Assembly (NCBI GenBank): GCA_946478845.1
Contig: CAMLDI010000006.1
Span: 49,713 to 113,712, forward strand
Direction of reading: 5' to 3'
Length of the DNA stretch: 64,000 nucleotides
Source: an uncultured Paenibacillaceae bacterium
GTDB lineage: Bacteria > Bacillota > Bacilli > Aneurinibacillales > Aneurinibacillaceae
Shown here piece after piece: positions 8,619 through 17,675 of this stretch; within the stretch, counting starts at the first letter, position 1, and each line of letters begins with the position of its first letter. The notes under the pieces were generated by a model. The model did no database searches. It had not been told where the DNA came from and was given only the letters and a program-made list of their open reading frames with translations. Both the position numbers and the translations under genes were made by a program.

Positions 8619-9718
8619 TACACTTCACCCCAATCTGGATATCCAGTTATTTTTATATCTTGTCCTAACATATCCACATGAATGTCTTTCACCGGAACAG
8701 CACTTCCCATTTCTTCAATTCCCATTCCGCCAAAGGGAGTGGGGGCGCCCTGGCCTGCCACTAACTTGGGGGCAACATAAGAAATCACTTTATCAATAGC
8801 TCTTCCATGAAGAAAAGCACTATTAATCTGGCTTCCCCCTTCAACCAGAAGAGAAGAAACCATTTCTTTGCCTAAAATCTCTAACAGTTTATTCACATGG
8901 ACTTTCGGTTCCTCTCCTGTAGAAAAAACCCGAATTCCCTGTTGTTCTAGCTGACTTTTTTTCTCTTCATCTGCCCGGTCTGTAGTGATAATCCATGTAG
9001 GAGCCTCCCCATCTATGATGACACGGGATTGCATAGGTATACGGAGTGTGGTATCCATAATGATACGAATGGGGTTTTTCCCTCCCCCTTCTGGCAAACG
9101 AGTGGTCAATTGGGGATCATCCGTAATCACCGTATTTACCCCTACAAGGATGGCATCATGGTGATTTCTCATGCGATGGACATCCAAACGGGCATCTTCC
9201 CCTGTAATCCAACGGCTGCTCCCGGTTTCTGTGGCTACTTTTCCATCCAGGGTGCTTGCGGTTTTCACAGTGACAAAAGGGCGTTTTTTTGTAATAAAGG
9301 TATTGAATACTTCATTTAATCGAGTTGCTTCTTCCCCTAACACCCCGGTCACCACTTCAATGCCCGCATTTTGTAATTTCTTAATCCCTCTGCCGGCAAC
9401 AAGGGGATTAGGGTCAAGGGCTGCGACAACTACCTTTTGTATTCCCTCACGAATTAAAGCATCAGAACAAGGAGGCGTTCTCCCATAATGGCTGCATGGT
9501 TCAAGGGTAACATAGGCAGTAGCTCCCTTTGCCTCATCCCCAGCCATTGCTAAGGCATGAATTTCCGCATGGGGCCCCCCTACCTGTAAGTGGCTTCCAA
9601 CCCCAACCACTCTGCCATCTTTCACAATGACACAACCAACCATAGGATTAGGGCTTGTTTGACCTTTCATTGCTCCTGCTAATGATAAAGCAAGATTCAT
9701 GTATTGATGATCTTCCAT
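8618..9718 (-). CDS. ribD: Bifunctional riboflavin deaminase/reductase
   Basis: A 366-residue enzyme. The N-terminal cytidine-deaminase-like domain carries the zinc site HAE (H50, E52) and C75/C84 in PCSHYGRTPPC; the C-terminal half is a DHFR-like 5-amino-6-(5-phosphoribosylamino)uracil reductase (LDGKVATETGSSRWITGEDAR, LLVEGGSQINSAFL). First gene of the rib operon, with a strong AAGGAGGGGG ribosome binding site. Expression should be switched off by FMN through the riboswitch upstream. Confidence 0.96.
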   Translation of the reverse strand: MEDHQYMNLALSLAGAMKGQTSPNPMVGCVIVKDGRVVGVGSHLQVGGPHAEIHALAMAGDEAKGATAYVTLEPCSHYGRTPPCSDALIREGIQKVVVAALDPNPLVAGRGIKKLQNAGIEVVTGVLGEEATRLNEVFNTFITKKRPFVTVKTASTLDGKVATETGSSRWITGEDARLDVHRMRNHHDAILVGVNTVITDDPQLTTRLPEGGGKNPIRIIMDTTLRIPMQSRVIIDGEAPTWIITTDRADEEKKSQLEQQGIRVFSTGEEPKVHVNKLLEILGKEMVSSLLVEGGSQINSAFLHGRAIDKVISYVAPKLVAGQGAPTPFGGMGIEEMGSAVPVKDIHVDMLGQDIKITGYPDWGEV

Positions 9719-9740
9719 TCTCCCCCTCCTTTTATGTAAA

Positions 9741-9790
9741 GAAAAAATAAAGCCCTAATAGTGGTTTATTTCTAAACCACCCTTAGGGCT
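9741..9790 (-). terminator. Intrinsic terminator of the FMN riboswitch
   Basis: On the minus strand AGCCCTAA plus GGTGGTTTA pairs with TAAACCACTATTAGGGCT (stem 9751-9790), followed by a U-rich tract (9741-9750). It sits between the FMN aptamer and ribD and is the expected expression platform for premature termination when FMN is bound. Confidence 0.9.
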
Positions 9791-9840
9791 CAAATTTCGA
9801 AAAAAATACCGGTATATATACACACGACAGGTACCGTTAT

Positions 9841-9957
9841 CCTTCTCCCATCCAGACTATACTGTCGGTTCCGGAATTTCACCGGATCAACCTTGGCCAA
9901 TTAGCCTCAGTTCACGGACTATCACCGCCGGTCGGGAATTTCACCCCGCCCTGAAGG
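9841..9957 (-). promoter_or_regulatory. FMN riboswitch (RFN element)
   Basis: Reading the minus strand from 9957, the conserved RFN cores are present: GGGCGGGGTGAAATTCCC, GACCGGCGGT, the variable arm, GATCCGGTGAAATTCCGG and GAACCGACAGT, then TCTGGATGGGAGAAGG. The P1 stem pairs CCTTC at 9953-9957 with GAAGG at 9841-9845. It precedes ribD with a terminator in between, so FMN binding should stop transcription of ribD-ribE-ribBA-ribH. Confidence 0.97.
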
Positions 9958-9968
9958 ATTTACAGTTC

Positions 9969-9997
9969 AGTATACCGCAACATAGACCTACTGTCTA
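9969..9997 (-). promoter_or_regulatory. Sigma-A promoter of the rib operon
   Basis: TAGACA (-35, 9992-9997) and TATACT (-10, 9969-9974) on the minus strand with a 17-bp spacer, each 5/6 to consensus. The predicted start near 9962 lies just ahead of the RFN aptamer. It starts immediately after the ppiB stop codon. Confidence 0.8.
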
Positions 9998-10000
9998 TGA

Positions 10001-10432
10001 TTATGCTTCATAAACTTCTACTTTTTGCATGCGGTCCTGGCCACGAAATTGATCTACTTCTTCCATGCCAGATACAACTTTGCCAAATACAGTATGCATG
10101 CCATCTAAATGGGGTTGTGGTTCGTAACAAATATAGAATTGGCTGCCGCCTGTATTGCGGCCTGCATGAGCCATCGCTAAAGTGCCCCGCTCATGTTTGT
10201 TAGGGTTAATTTCACAATTAATGGTATACCCTGGGCCACCCGTTCCATTTCCGCGAGGACAACCCCCTTGAGCTACGAATCCTGGGATTACCCGATGGAA
10301 AGTTAGGCCATTATAAAAGCCTTCATTTGCTAATTTTTCAAAGTTAGCCACTGTGTTAGGGGCATCTTTTTCAAATAAATCAATCACAATTTCCTTGCCA
10401 TTTTCCATGGTAATTTTCCCTTGTTTTGCCAT
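10001..10432 (-). CDS. ppiB: Peptidyl-prolyl cis-trans isomerase B (cyclophilin)
   Basis: A 143-residue cytoplasmic cyclophilin with the family motifs [25 protein letters not shown] and [19 protein letters not shown], which carry the catalytic Arg and the Gln/Phe binding pocket. It accelerates proline isomerisation during protein folding. AGGAG lies about 10 nt upstream of the ATG. No terminator separates it from the rib promoter, so read-through into the riboswitch leader is possible. Neighbourhood conserved in Bacillales. Confidence 0.96.
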   Translation of the reverse strand: MAKQGKITMENGKEIVIDLFEKDAPNTVANFEKLANEGFYNGLTFHRVIPGFVAQGGCPRGNGTGGPGYTINCEINPNKHERGTLAMAHAGRNTGGSQFYICYEPQPHLDGMHTVFGKVVSGMEEVDQFRGQDRMQKVEVYEA

Positions 10433-10463
10433 TATGCAAACACTCCTTCAATCCAAATTTTCT

Positions 10464-12980
10464 TTATCCAACTTTTTCGGTAAGCAATTTTGTAATTTCC
10501 TTTGCTTCCATAGGTTTTCCAAATAGGAACCCCTGCATAATATTACATCCGCTGTTTAACAGAAAATCTTTTTGATTTTCCGTTTCCACTCCTTCTGCGA
10601 TGACTTCCATATTTAAACTTTTGGCAATAGCAATAATGGAAGTCGCAATCATTGCGTCTTCATGGTTAGCGGGAATATCTTTAATAAAGGACCGATCAAT
10701 CTTCAATGTATGGATGGGATATTTCTTTAAATAATTTAAGGATGAATATCCGGTTCCAAAATCATCAAAGGATATTTCGATTCCTAAATCTTTCAACCTG
10801 TGCAAAGTATCGATAACCTGGGTCTCATTCTTCAATGCTACACCTTCTGTTATTTCTAATTCTAAATACTTTGCTTCTAATCCTGTTTCTTCAAGAATTT
10901 TTTTCACATTTTTTACAAGATCCCGCTGTAAAAATTGTTGAGGGGAAAGATTAACGGATACCCTTAATGGTTCAAATCCAGCCTCCTGCCAGGATTTATT
11001 TTGCAGGCATGCCTGGCGTAACACCCATTCTCCAATTGAAATAATCATCCCTGTTTCCTCAGCCAGGGGAATGAAAATATCAGGGGAAATGATTTCCTGT
11101 CCTTTTCGATTCCAGCGGATTAAAGCTTCCATACCTACCAGAGCGCCAGAAGGAATATCAATTTGGGGCTGGTAATAAACCACAAACTCTTTACGTTCCA
11201 GTGCCCTTCGCAAATGGTTTTCCAATTCAATTTGTTCCAGAGCACTGTTTTTCATATCCGGGGTGAAATATTGATAACTGTTTCGTCCCTGTTCTTTAGC
11301 ACGATACATAGCGATATCAGCATTGCGCAACAACATCACAGGGTTATCCCCATCAAAAGGGAATAAACTAATTCCCATACTAGCAGAGATATAAATCTCC
11401 GAGCCGGCAATATGATAAGGTTTTACCAGTTCTTCAGATATTTTCGAAGCAATTCGTCCCGCATCCTGAGGATGGATAATATCGGACAATAAAATAGTAA
11501 ACTCATCCCCACCAAGGCGAGAAACGATATCCCGTTCACCCAGAACATTTTTCAAACGATTGGCCACTTCTTGCAATAATAAATCACCGAAGGAATGGCC
11601 TAAAGAATCATTTATATTTTTAAACCGATCTAAATCAAGAAACAAAACAGCCAGCACTTCATGGTTACGGCAAGCATAATCAAGGGCTACCTTTAAACTG
11701 TTATTGAATAATAACCGATTAGGCAATCCTGTCAACCCATCGTGATAGGACAATTGATGGATCACCTGTTCCGTTCTCTTTAAATCGGATATATCCCGGA
11801 ATACAGTAACACTCCCTGTCACTTCTCCATTTCGAATAATCGGGGTTGTCACATAAGCGACAGGAAAGGACTGTCCACCTTTACGGATAAATAAATCCTC
11901 TTCAGTCCGATATGTTCTTCCAAAATTGAAAGTTTCGTTTAAGGGACACTCATCTTCAGGATAATAAGTACCGTCAGGCCGTTGATAATGAATCATTAAA
12001 TGCATCTTTTTCCCTAGCAATTCTTCCTGAGTCCAACCTAACAACCGTTCCCCTTCAGGATTAAGAAAAGTTACCCGCATCTCGTTATTGAGAACAAAAA
12101 CCCCTTCCCCCATAGTAGATGTAATGGATTTCAAATTTTCTTCACTATTCCGTAATGCTTCTTCCGCTTCCCGTCTTTTCTTAAAAGGCTCCTCAAGGGT
12201 TGCCAGATAAATCCCTTTTAATAAGTAATAATAACCCACAATTTTATAAATATGACCTAATAGATTATCCAAATCATAAATGCTTTTATATTGGGTAAAT
12301 TCAACTTCAGCAATTAATAAAAAGAAAAACGCTGTCAGTAAAGGCAATAAGGCCGCTCTTTTTATTTGCCGATAACTTATTAAAGCCAGGAGAATAGCAA
12401 TAAAATGGCCTATGCAAATCATGACTTCCCCAGCAAATTTTAACCTGGTAACTCCCTGTCCTTCAATCACTAAATCAGGAAGCCAATCCCTCCAAATCAT
12501 AACCCCAAAAACAAAAATAGCTGTATAAACAAAGGAAATGATAAAATACCATCGTTTCTGTACAAATGAAACTTCCCGGTCTTTCCGAATCATAATATAT
12601 AGAATGGCAACAGTTTCCGTTCCCCTGGCAAATAACCAATACCAGGTCGCTAGCTCAGCTGAACTTTCCGTAAAAAAGAATGGCATTCCATGATAGGACA
12701 ATGTATGAAACAAATCTAAAAACCCCACAGAAAGAAAGGCTGCCCCAATGAGAAGACGATGTTGGGATAAATTATGGGGAAATAACAACCAGGCCTGCAG
12801 TGCCACAGTTGCGGAAACAGCAATACTAAATAATTCTAACAGGGTATGGATTGAGAGAAAGTTTTCAGATTTAAACGCTATATGTAATTCCTGTTGGAAA
12901 AAACGAATACAAATAAATATGATAATTGCAAAAACGATTAAGAAAAAAACCTTTTTTTCATATTTTTTTAATGGATTCAT
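10464..12980 (-). CDS. MASE3-PAS-GGDEF-EAL cyclic-di-GMP protein
   Basis: About 838 residues. The N-terminal half is a membrane sensor with 7-8 helices matching MASE3 (LDLFHTLSYHGMPFF near residue 95). A PAS domain follows (about 285-400), then a diguanylate cyclase domain with intact GGDEF (about 490) and an EAL phosphodiesterase domain with intact EAL and DDFGTGYSSL. Both catalytic halves look competent, so the net c-di-GMP activity cannot be told from sequence. The frame opens at 12995, but I choose ATG 12980 because GGAG lies 9 nt before it. Confidence 0.9.
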   Translation of the reverse strand: MNPLKKYEKKVFFLIVFAIIIFICIRFFQQELHIAFKSENFLSIHTLLELFSIAVSATVALQAWLLFPHNLSQHRLLIGAAFLSVGFLDLFHTLSYHGMPFFFTESSAELATWYWLFARGTETVAILYIMIRKDREVSFVQKRWYFIISFVYTAIFVFGVMIWRDWLPDLVIEGQGVTRLKFAGEVMICIGHFIAILLALISYRQIKRAALLPLLTAFFFLLIAEVEFTQYKSIYDLDNLLGHIYKIVGYYYLLKGIYLATLEEPFKKRREAEEALRNSEENLKSITSTMGEGVFVLNNEMRVTFLNPEGERLLGWTQEELLGKKMHLMIHYQRPDGTYYPEDECPLNETFNFGRTYRTEEDLFIRKGGQSFPVAYVTTPIIRNGEVTGSVTVFRDISDLKRTEQVIHQLSYHDGLTGLPNRLLFNNSLKVALDYACRNHEVLAVLFLDLDRFKNINDSLGHSFGDLLLQEVANRLKNVLGERDIVSRLGGDEFTILLSDIIHPQDAGRIASKISEELVKPYHIAGSEIYISASMGISLFPFDGDNPVMLLRNADIAMYRAKEQGRNSYQYFTPDMKNSALEQIELENHLRRALERKEFVVYYQPQIDIPSGALVGMEALIRWNRKGQEIISPDIFIPLAEETGMIISIGEWVLRQACLQNKSWQEAGFEPLRVSVNLSPQQFLQRDLVKNVKKILEETGLEAKYLELEITEGVALKNETQVIDTLHRLKDLGIEISFDDFGTGYSSLNYLKKYPIHTLKIDRSFIKDIPANHEDAMIATSIIAIAKSLNMEVIAEGVETENQKDFLLNSGCNIMQGFLFGKPMEAKEITKLLTEKVG

Positions 12981-13077
12981 GAAATAATTCTCCATTTAAC
13001 ATACGATTTGATAGATTAAAGTTTATCATTTCTCTGTTCAATCGACAATATTTTTCATGTTTTTTACTATCGAGATA

Positions 13078-13110
13078 TTAAAAAGCCGCTATTTCTTTGA
13101 AATAGCGGCT
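13078..13110 (-). terminator. Terminator downstream of the b-type cytochrome gene
   Basis: A perfect 12-bp hairpin AGCCGCTATTTC / GAAATAGCGGCT (13084-13110) with a TTTTTA tract on the minus strand. It ends the two-component/cytochrome transcript. Confidence 0.88.
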
Positions 13111-13117
13111 GAACCTT

Positions 13118-13645
13118 TTAGGCGACGATGTGAAAAAATGCCACTGCCCCAGCAATCATGAAAATCACGGAATGTACCCGGCGCATACCAGGAGACATTT
13201 TCTTTTTCAATGCCAATACGATGCCGAGAATAACAGCAATCACCATCATTCCCAGGGTAGCCATCCCGGTCCATTCGTTCATTTCCAATTCCTTTTCATG
13301 GAAAAACATCATTACCCCATGGATTATAGCAATTCCAAAGGCGATGAGCCCTAAAGGGAAATGCCATTTTCTCATGACAGTCGCCCCTGATTTTAACATA
13401 TCTTTCATCTCTGGTGCTGCATTTTTAAACTTAGCCAATCCTTTACGAAAGAAAAATAAAGAAGCTGCTCCAACAACAGAAACCCCTAAGGTAACCCACC
13501 CGAAAAACTCTCCAATACTTTCTATCGGATCTTCAATATCTCGAAAAGGGGTTTCTCCCTGGGCTTCAGCGAATGCCACGCCTGAAAAACTCATTACAAT
13601 GAAAAGTAAAAATAATACCAGTACAAATTGTTTACGAAGAACCAT
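13118..13645 (-). CDS. Probable diheme b-type membrane cytochrome
   Basis: A 175-residue protein with a signal peptide (cleavage near VAFA-EAQ) and four further hydrophobic helices. Histidines occur as two pairs each 14 residues apart inside helices: H95/H109 and H158/H172. This is the spacing used to bind two stacked b hemes in four-helix cytochromes b and ferric-reductase-like domains. I cannot assign a named family. It lies 15 nt downstream of a sensor kinase gene on the same strand, so it is probably co-transcribed with the two-component pair. The electron partner is not visible. Confidence 0.6.
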   Translation of the reverse strand: MVLRKQFVLVLFLLFIVMSFSGVAFAEAQGETPFRDIEDPIESIGEFFGWVTLGVSVVGAASLFFFRKGLAKFKNAAPEMKDMLKSGATVMRKWHFPLGLIAFGIAIIHGVMMFFHEKELEMNEWTGMATLGMMVIAVILGIVLALKKKMSPGMRRVHSVIFMIAGAVAFFHIVA

Positions 13646-13660
13646 GTAGTAAACCTCTCC

Positions 13661-14983
13661 TTACTGTAACTTGTGCTCCTTATCCTGGATGGGCAATGCG
13701 ATTGTAAATGTACTTCCCTTTCCTACGTTACTTTGCACTTGAATGGTTCCCCCATGAGCGGTAACAATCCAATTTGCGATGGATAAACCTAAACCTGTCC
13801 CCCCCATTTCCCGGGAACGGCCTTTATCCACCCGATAAAAACGGTCAAAAATTCGTTCCGCCTGTTGTGGCGTCATCCCAACTCCATTGTCTTTCACAAT
13901 GATTTGAATTCCTTTTCCCGATGCTTCAATTCCCAGGGAGATGCCTCCTTTTTCCGGGGTGTATTTCATTGCATTATCTAATAGGATATACAAAAGTTGG
14001 GTAATTCTCTCCCGATCCGCAAAAACAGGAATCATCTCATCACCCGTTAAAGTGAAGGTTTGTTCCTTTTTGGCCACTATGGGTTGTAACGTTCTAGCCA
14101 CCTGATCTGCCACCATTCGCAGATCGAAAGATTCCCGGTTTAACTCAAGGGTACCGGAATCAGCCCGGGCTAGAGTTAATAAATCACCTACAAGTTTGCT
14201 CATGCGCCCTACTTCGTCTTTCATATCCTCCAAAACCTGGCGAGAAAAATCATTTAACTGATTTTCCTCTTCGGACTCAACAACCTCAATGGACGATTGA
14301 AGGATACTGAGAGGGGTACGAAGTTCATGGGAAGCATCTGCCACAAACTCTCGCTGGCGGGCAAAAGATTGCATAATGGGAACCATAGTTTTCCCCGTTA
14401 AATAATGTCCAAGAAATGCAGCTAAAATAAGAAAAATTATAGAGAGAATAATGGAAATAACCATGTAAACCTGCAACACACGATGCTGGTCTGTTAAATC
14501 CATTCCCGTATAAATAACCCCGACATATTCGCCAAACACATTATATACAGGCAACCCCGACAGTGCTAAATATTTGGCTCCATCACTTGTTTTAACTTCT
14601 TCAAAGCGAACGTCTTCTTTCGGAATCCAGCCTGATACCTTTTTCAGAATTTCTTCCCGGGCCACAGAATCATATTCTTGTTCTGTTCCACCCATAAATT
14701 GTCCATTACTGCTCACTAAATAGTAGAAATAAAGATTATTTTTGCGCAGGTCTGATTGGTCATCATCTTCATGTTCATCATCGTCATCTTTATTAGGAAT
14801 AAGGATTAACTCATTTCTATGCTTTACAATCTCATGGTCAATGAATTTTTGTATTTCACTCACTCGATTTTTATAGATTGTTGTTGAAAGCATCACATAA
14901 CTCATAATCACGAATGCAAGCAAAAAAATGGCCATGACGCTAGTATATAGGATAGTCAAACGGTTTCTGATTTTTACAAACAT
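13661..14983 (-). CDS. Sensor histidine kinase with acidic extracytoplasmic loop
   Basis: A 440-residue membrane kinase: helix at about 10-34, extracytoplasmic domain to about 170, second helix at 172-194, HisKA with H219 in DASHELRTPLS, N-box ILLDNAMKYTPEKGG, G1 DNGVGM and G2 GGTGLGLSI. The sensor domain contains a striking acidic run at 66-75 (DDDDEHEDDD), which could bind metal cations. The gene follows its response regulator by 4 nt. The linked cytochrome gene suggests a redox or metal signal, but this is inference. Confidence 0.88.
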   Translation of the reverse strand: MFVKIRNRLTILYTSVMAIFLLAFVIMSYVMLSTTIYKNRVSEIQKFIDHEIVKHRNELILIPNKDDDDEHEDDDQSDLRKNNLYFYYLVSSNGQFMGGTEQEYDSVAREEILKKVSGWIPKEDVRFEEVKTSDGAKYLALSGLPVYNVFGEYVGVIYTGMDLTDQHRVLQVYMVISIILSIIFLILAAFLGHYLTGKTMVPIMQSFARQREFVADASHELRTPLSILQSSIEVVESEEENQLNDFSRQVLEDMKDEVGRMSKLVGDLLTLARADSGTLELNRESFDLRMVADQVARTLQPIVAKKEQTFTLTGDEMIPVFADRERITQLLYILLDNAMKYTPEKGGISLGIEASGKGIQIIVKDNGVGMTPQQAERIFDRFYRVDKGRSREMGGTGLGLSIANWIVTAHGGTIQVQSNVGKGSTFTIALPIQDKEHKLQ

Positions 14984-14987
14984 AAAA

Positions 14988-15659
14988 TCAAACCTCTAAC
15001 TTATATCCGACACCGCGCACATTAGAAATAAGCTTCTTCTGACCGGGTCGATCAATTTTTTTACGCAATAAACGAACAAAGGCATCAATGGTATTGCTGG
15101 TCACATCTGCCTCATACCCCCACACCCGTTCATAAATCACTTCCCGGGGAATCACCTGTCCCCGATTACGTGCCAGCAATTCAAGCAATTGAAATTCCCT
15201 TGGGGTTAATTGAATTTCTTCCCCATTGCGATAAAGGGAATGGCTATTGCACTGTAATTCCAAATCCCCTATGGTAATGGTTTCTTCTTTTAAAGGTATG
15301 GCTGCGCGACGGGATAAAGCTCTTAACCGGGCAAAAAGTTCGGCAAATTCAAAGGGTTTTACTAAATAATCATCAGCGCCAGAATCCAGACCCTGTACCC
15401 GATCGTCTAAAGTATCCTTAGCTGTTAACATAAGAATGGGTGTTTGATGCCCTACATTTCGTAACCTTCTGCAAACGTTTACACCAGAATCCCCTGGCAT
15501 CATCCAATCGAGAATAAGGATGTCATAATTGGTGGAAATGGCGTAATCAAAAGCATCCTCCCCATTTTGCACCCAATCCACACTATGCTTTTCCTTTTGC
15601 AACATGTGAGCAATGAGGTTTCCTAATTTCCGGTCATCTTCCGCCAATAAGATTTGCAT
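14988..15659 (-). CDS. OmpR/PhoB-family response regulator
   Basis: About 223 residues: receiver domain (MQILLAEDDRKLGNLI; phosphoacceptor Asp in DILILDWMMPGDSG; Lys in LVKPF) and a C-terminal winged helix (LTPREFQLLELLARNRGQVIPREVI, NVRGVGYKLEV). The open frame extends to 15689, but the family-typical N-terminus starts at ATG 15659, about 10 nt after AAGGA. Partner of the kinase just downstream; the target is probably the cytochrome in the same unit. Confidence 0.9.
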   Translation of the reverse strand: MQILLAEDDRKLGNLIAHMLQKEKHSVDWVQNGEDAFDYAISTNYDILILDWMMPGDSGVNVCRRLRNVGHQTPILMLTAKDTLDDRVQGLDSGADDYLVKPFEFAELFARLRALSRRAAIPLKEETITIGDLELQCNSHSLYRNGEEIQLTPREFQLLELLARNRGQVIPREVIYERVWGYEADVTSNTIDAFVRLLRKKIDRPGQKKLISNVRGVGYKLEV

Positions 15660-15746
15660 CTTTTTCAAATCCTTCCGTCCAAATTCCATTTTACGACCAT
15701 TCTAATCCATTTGGCTGAAAAAAAAGTGAAAAAAATCCGACATTCA

Positions 15747-16496
15747 TTATTCTTCTATATCAAGAAATCCCTCTATTCTCTTTTTCTTACATTTTATCAT
15801 CCTGGAAATGAATTCTTCGAAACTCTCTTCCCCTCTTTGTTCTATTACTAGAGGTTCAGTAGCAGGCACATTTTTCACTTTTACAAGTTGGGAGTATAAC
15901 ACTTTTAATTGTTTTAAATGCTCTTGCAAATCCATTTCCTTGGAAGTAGAGTATCCTGTTTCAATTCTCCGGTTAATCATTTGTTGTACTTTTTCATAAG
16001 AGGCTTCAATGGATTCCGTTCCGCTCCGCACATAAATCGCCCCGCTTCTTACCTTATCCCCTGCTGTTTTAGCCACAAAAGGAATGTGCTGAGGGTCATC
16101 TTCCACCAGGACGACCTGGAACTTTTTCCCTCGAATGCTGGCATATTCACTCTCCACATAATGAAAATCATAGATATTATAATTTAACCAGCCTGGCAAA
16201 TATTTTTTCGTTTTCTGGCTAATCATGGCTTTATCCATGAAATGTTCATCAGAAAGGCCATCAGCATGGAGAGAACCATCCCCTTGCTGGCTTACCCCAA
16301 CCACAAGACAACCTCCACCGGAATTGGCAAAAGCCAGAATATGTTTCGCTAATTTGGCATTATCAGGCCACATGGCCTTAAAATCTAAAAAATCTTCTTC
16401 TCCCGTATTGATTTGCAAGATTTCCCTTAACTTATCCCGGGTAGGATCTTCAAAGAAACGGGCAAATACCTCTTTTACACCTTTTCCAATGGGCAT
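15747..16496 (-). CDS. AlbA_2 (Schlafen AlbA-like) domain protein
   Basis: A 249-residue protein. Residues about 30-170 match the AlbA_2 domain, with ESxxxEFK-like EEDFLDFKAMWPDN, the helix HILAFANSGGGCLVVGV and the SGAIYVRSGTES segment. The C-terminal 80 residues are helical and charged, probably coiled-coil. AlbA_2 proteins bind nucleic acid and some act in defence; the role here is unknown. It starts 15 nt after the nagA stop with a GGGGGG ribosome binding site, so it is the third gene of an lhgO-nagA operon. Confidence 0.8.
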   Translation of the reverse strand: MPIGKGVKEVFARFFEDPTRDKLREILQINTGEEDFLDFKAMWPDNAKLAKHILAFANSGGGCLVVGVSQQGDGSLHADGLSDEHFMDKAMISQKTKKYLPGWLNYNIYDFHYVESEYASIRGKKFQVVLVEDDPQHIPFVAKTAGDKVRSGAIYVRSGTESIEASYEKVQQMINRRIETGYSTSKEMDLQEHLKQLKVLYSQLVKVKNVPATEPLVIEQRGEESFEEFISRMIKCKKKRIEGFLDIEE

Positions 16497-16511
16497 TTGG
16501 TCAATCCCCCC

Positions 16512-17675
16512 TTACCTTTGATAAACAACCTTTCCACCACACAGGGTTAACACAACATCATATTGGTCATCAAGCACCACCAGGTCCCCATCTTTTCCTG
16601 GTGCTATGCTCCCTTTTCGATGATATAAATTTAATTGTTTCGCTGGATTTACAGAAGTGAGGTAAATGGTATCTTCTAAGGTACAAATAGATTCCTCTAT
16701 CATCCTTTTAACCCCTTCATCCAGTTTTAAAACACTACCGGCAAGAGTTCCGTTTTTTAATGTAGCTTTTTCACCTAAAACAGTAACTTCCTGGCCCCCT
16801 AATTCATAGTGGCCATCCCCCATGCATTTTGCTCGCATGGCATCAGACACCAGAATGAAACCATCTCTTCCTTTTATACGGTAAGCCAGATTCATAAGTT
16901 CCTTATGGACATGGATGCCATCAGCAATCATTTCTACCTTTACTTCTTGCTGAAACAAGCCTGCCCCTGCTACCCCCGGATCCCGATGATGCAACCCGGT
17001 CATAGCATTAAACAGATGGGTAATATGGGTCGCCCCTTCCTTGATTCCCAGGAGTGCTTCATTATAAGTAGCATTGGAATGGCCAATAGAAGCCACTACA
17101 CCTGTATCTTGTAAATAATATATGAAAGGAAGAGCACCGGGCAATTCCGGAGCCAGGGTAACAAGGCGAATGGAATTGCCCGATAGCGTTTGCCAGCGTT
17201 GAAAGAGGGGAAGATCCGGTGGAAGAAGATGTTCCTTAGATTGGGCCCCTGATTGTAAAGGGGATAAAAAGGGCCCTTCTAAATGAAAGCCTAAAAAGAT
17301 GGCCCCTTTTTCTACTTGATCATTGGTATATTCCCATCCAGTTTGTAATGCTTTTTCAATTTTGGGGACAGATTCGGTCATCGTTGTCCCTAAAAAACCA
17401 GTCACCCCTTCTTCCGGCAACTTCCTGGCTATGGTGGCGAAAGCCTCCTGTGTCCCATCCATCACATCAGCACCACCTGCCCCATGGATATGCAAATCAA
17501 TACGCCCGGGAATGAGATGATAAGAAGAAGGAAAAGAAAACTCCCAGGCTTCAGCATCATGAAGGTCCCGGGCAATCCTATGAATCAATCCATCTTCCAG
17601 GAGGAGATCATGTTCCTCTAAAATCCCTTGCTCCCCGTAAATGGTTAATCCCTTAATAATCATTTTATTTTTCAT
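16512..17675 (-). CDS. nagA: N-acetylglucosamine-6-phosphate deacetylase
   Basis: About 387 residues of the amidohydrolase superfamily. NagA motifs are present: PGRIDLHIHGAGGADVMDGT, HLEGPFLSP, IGHSNATYNE, HLFNAMTGLHHRDPG and LVSDAM with the catalytic Asp. It converts GlcNAc-6-P to GlcN-6-P in amino sugar recycling. I place the start at 17675, where ATG overlaps the lhgO stop by 11 nt; the open frame reaches further up without a ribosome binding site. No nagB or GlcNAc transporter is adjacent. Confidence 0.92.
   Translation of the reverse strand: MKNKMIIKGLTIYGEQGILEEHDLLLEDGLIHRIARDLHDAEAWEFSFPSSYHLIPGRIDLHIHGAGGADVMDGTQEAFATIARKLPEEGVTGFLGTTMTESVPKIEKALQTGWEYTNDQVEKGAIFLGFHLEGPFLSPLQSGAQSKEHLLPPDLPLFQRWQTLSGNSIRLVTLAPELPGALPFIYYLQDTGVVASIGHSNATYNEALLGIKEGATHITHLFNAMTGLHHRDPGVAGAGLFQQEVKVEMIADGIHVHKELMNLAYRIKGRDGFILVSDAMRAKCMGDGHYELGGQEVTVLGEKATLKNGTLAGSVLKLDEGVKRMIEESICTLEDTIYLTSVNPAKQLNLYHRKGSIAPGKDGDLVVLDDQYDVVLTLCGGKVVYQR

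Noticed and set aside
13158..13649. 163-codon plus-strand frame opposite the cytochrome gene
   Set aside because: Antisense shadow; the minus-strand frame has a signal peptide, helices and a ribosome binding site.
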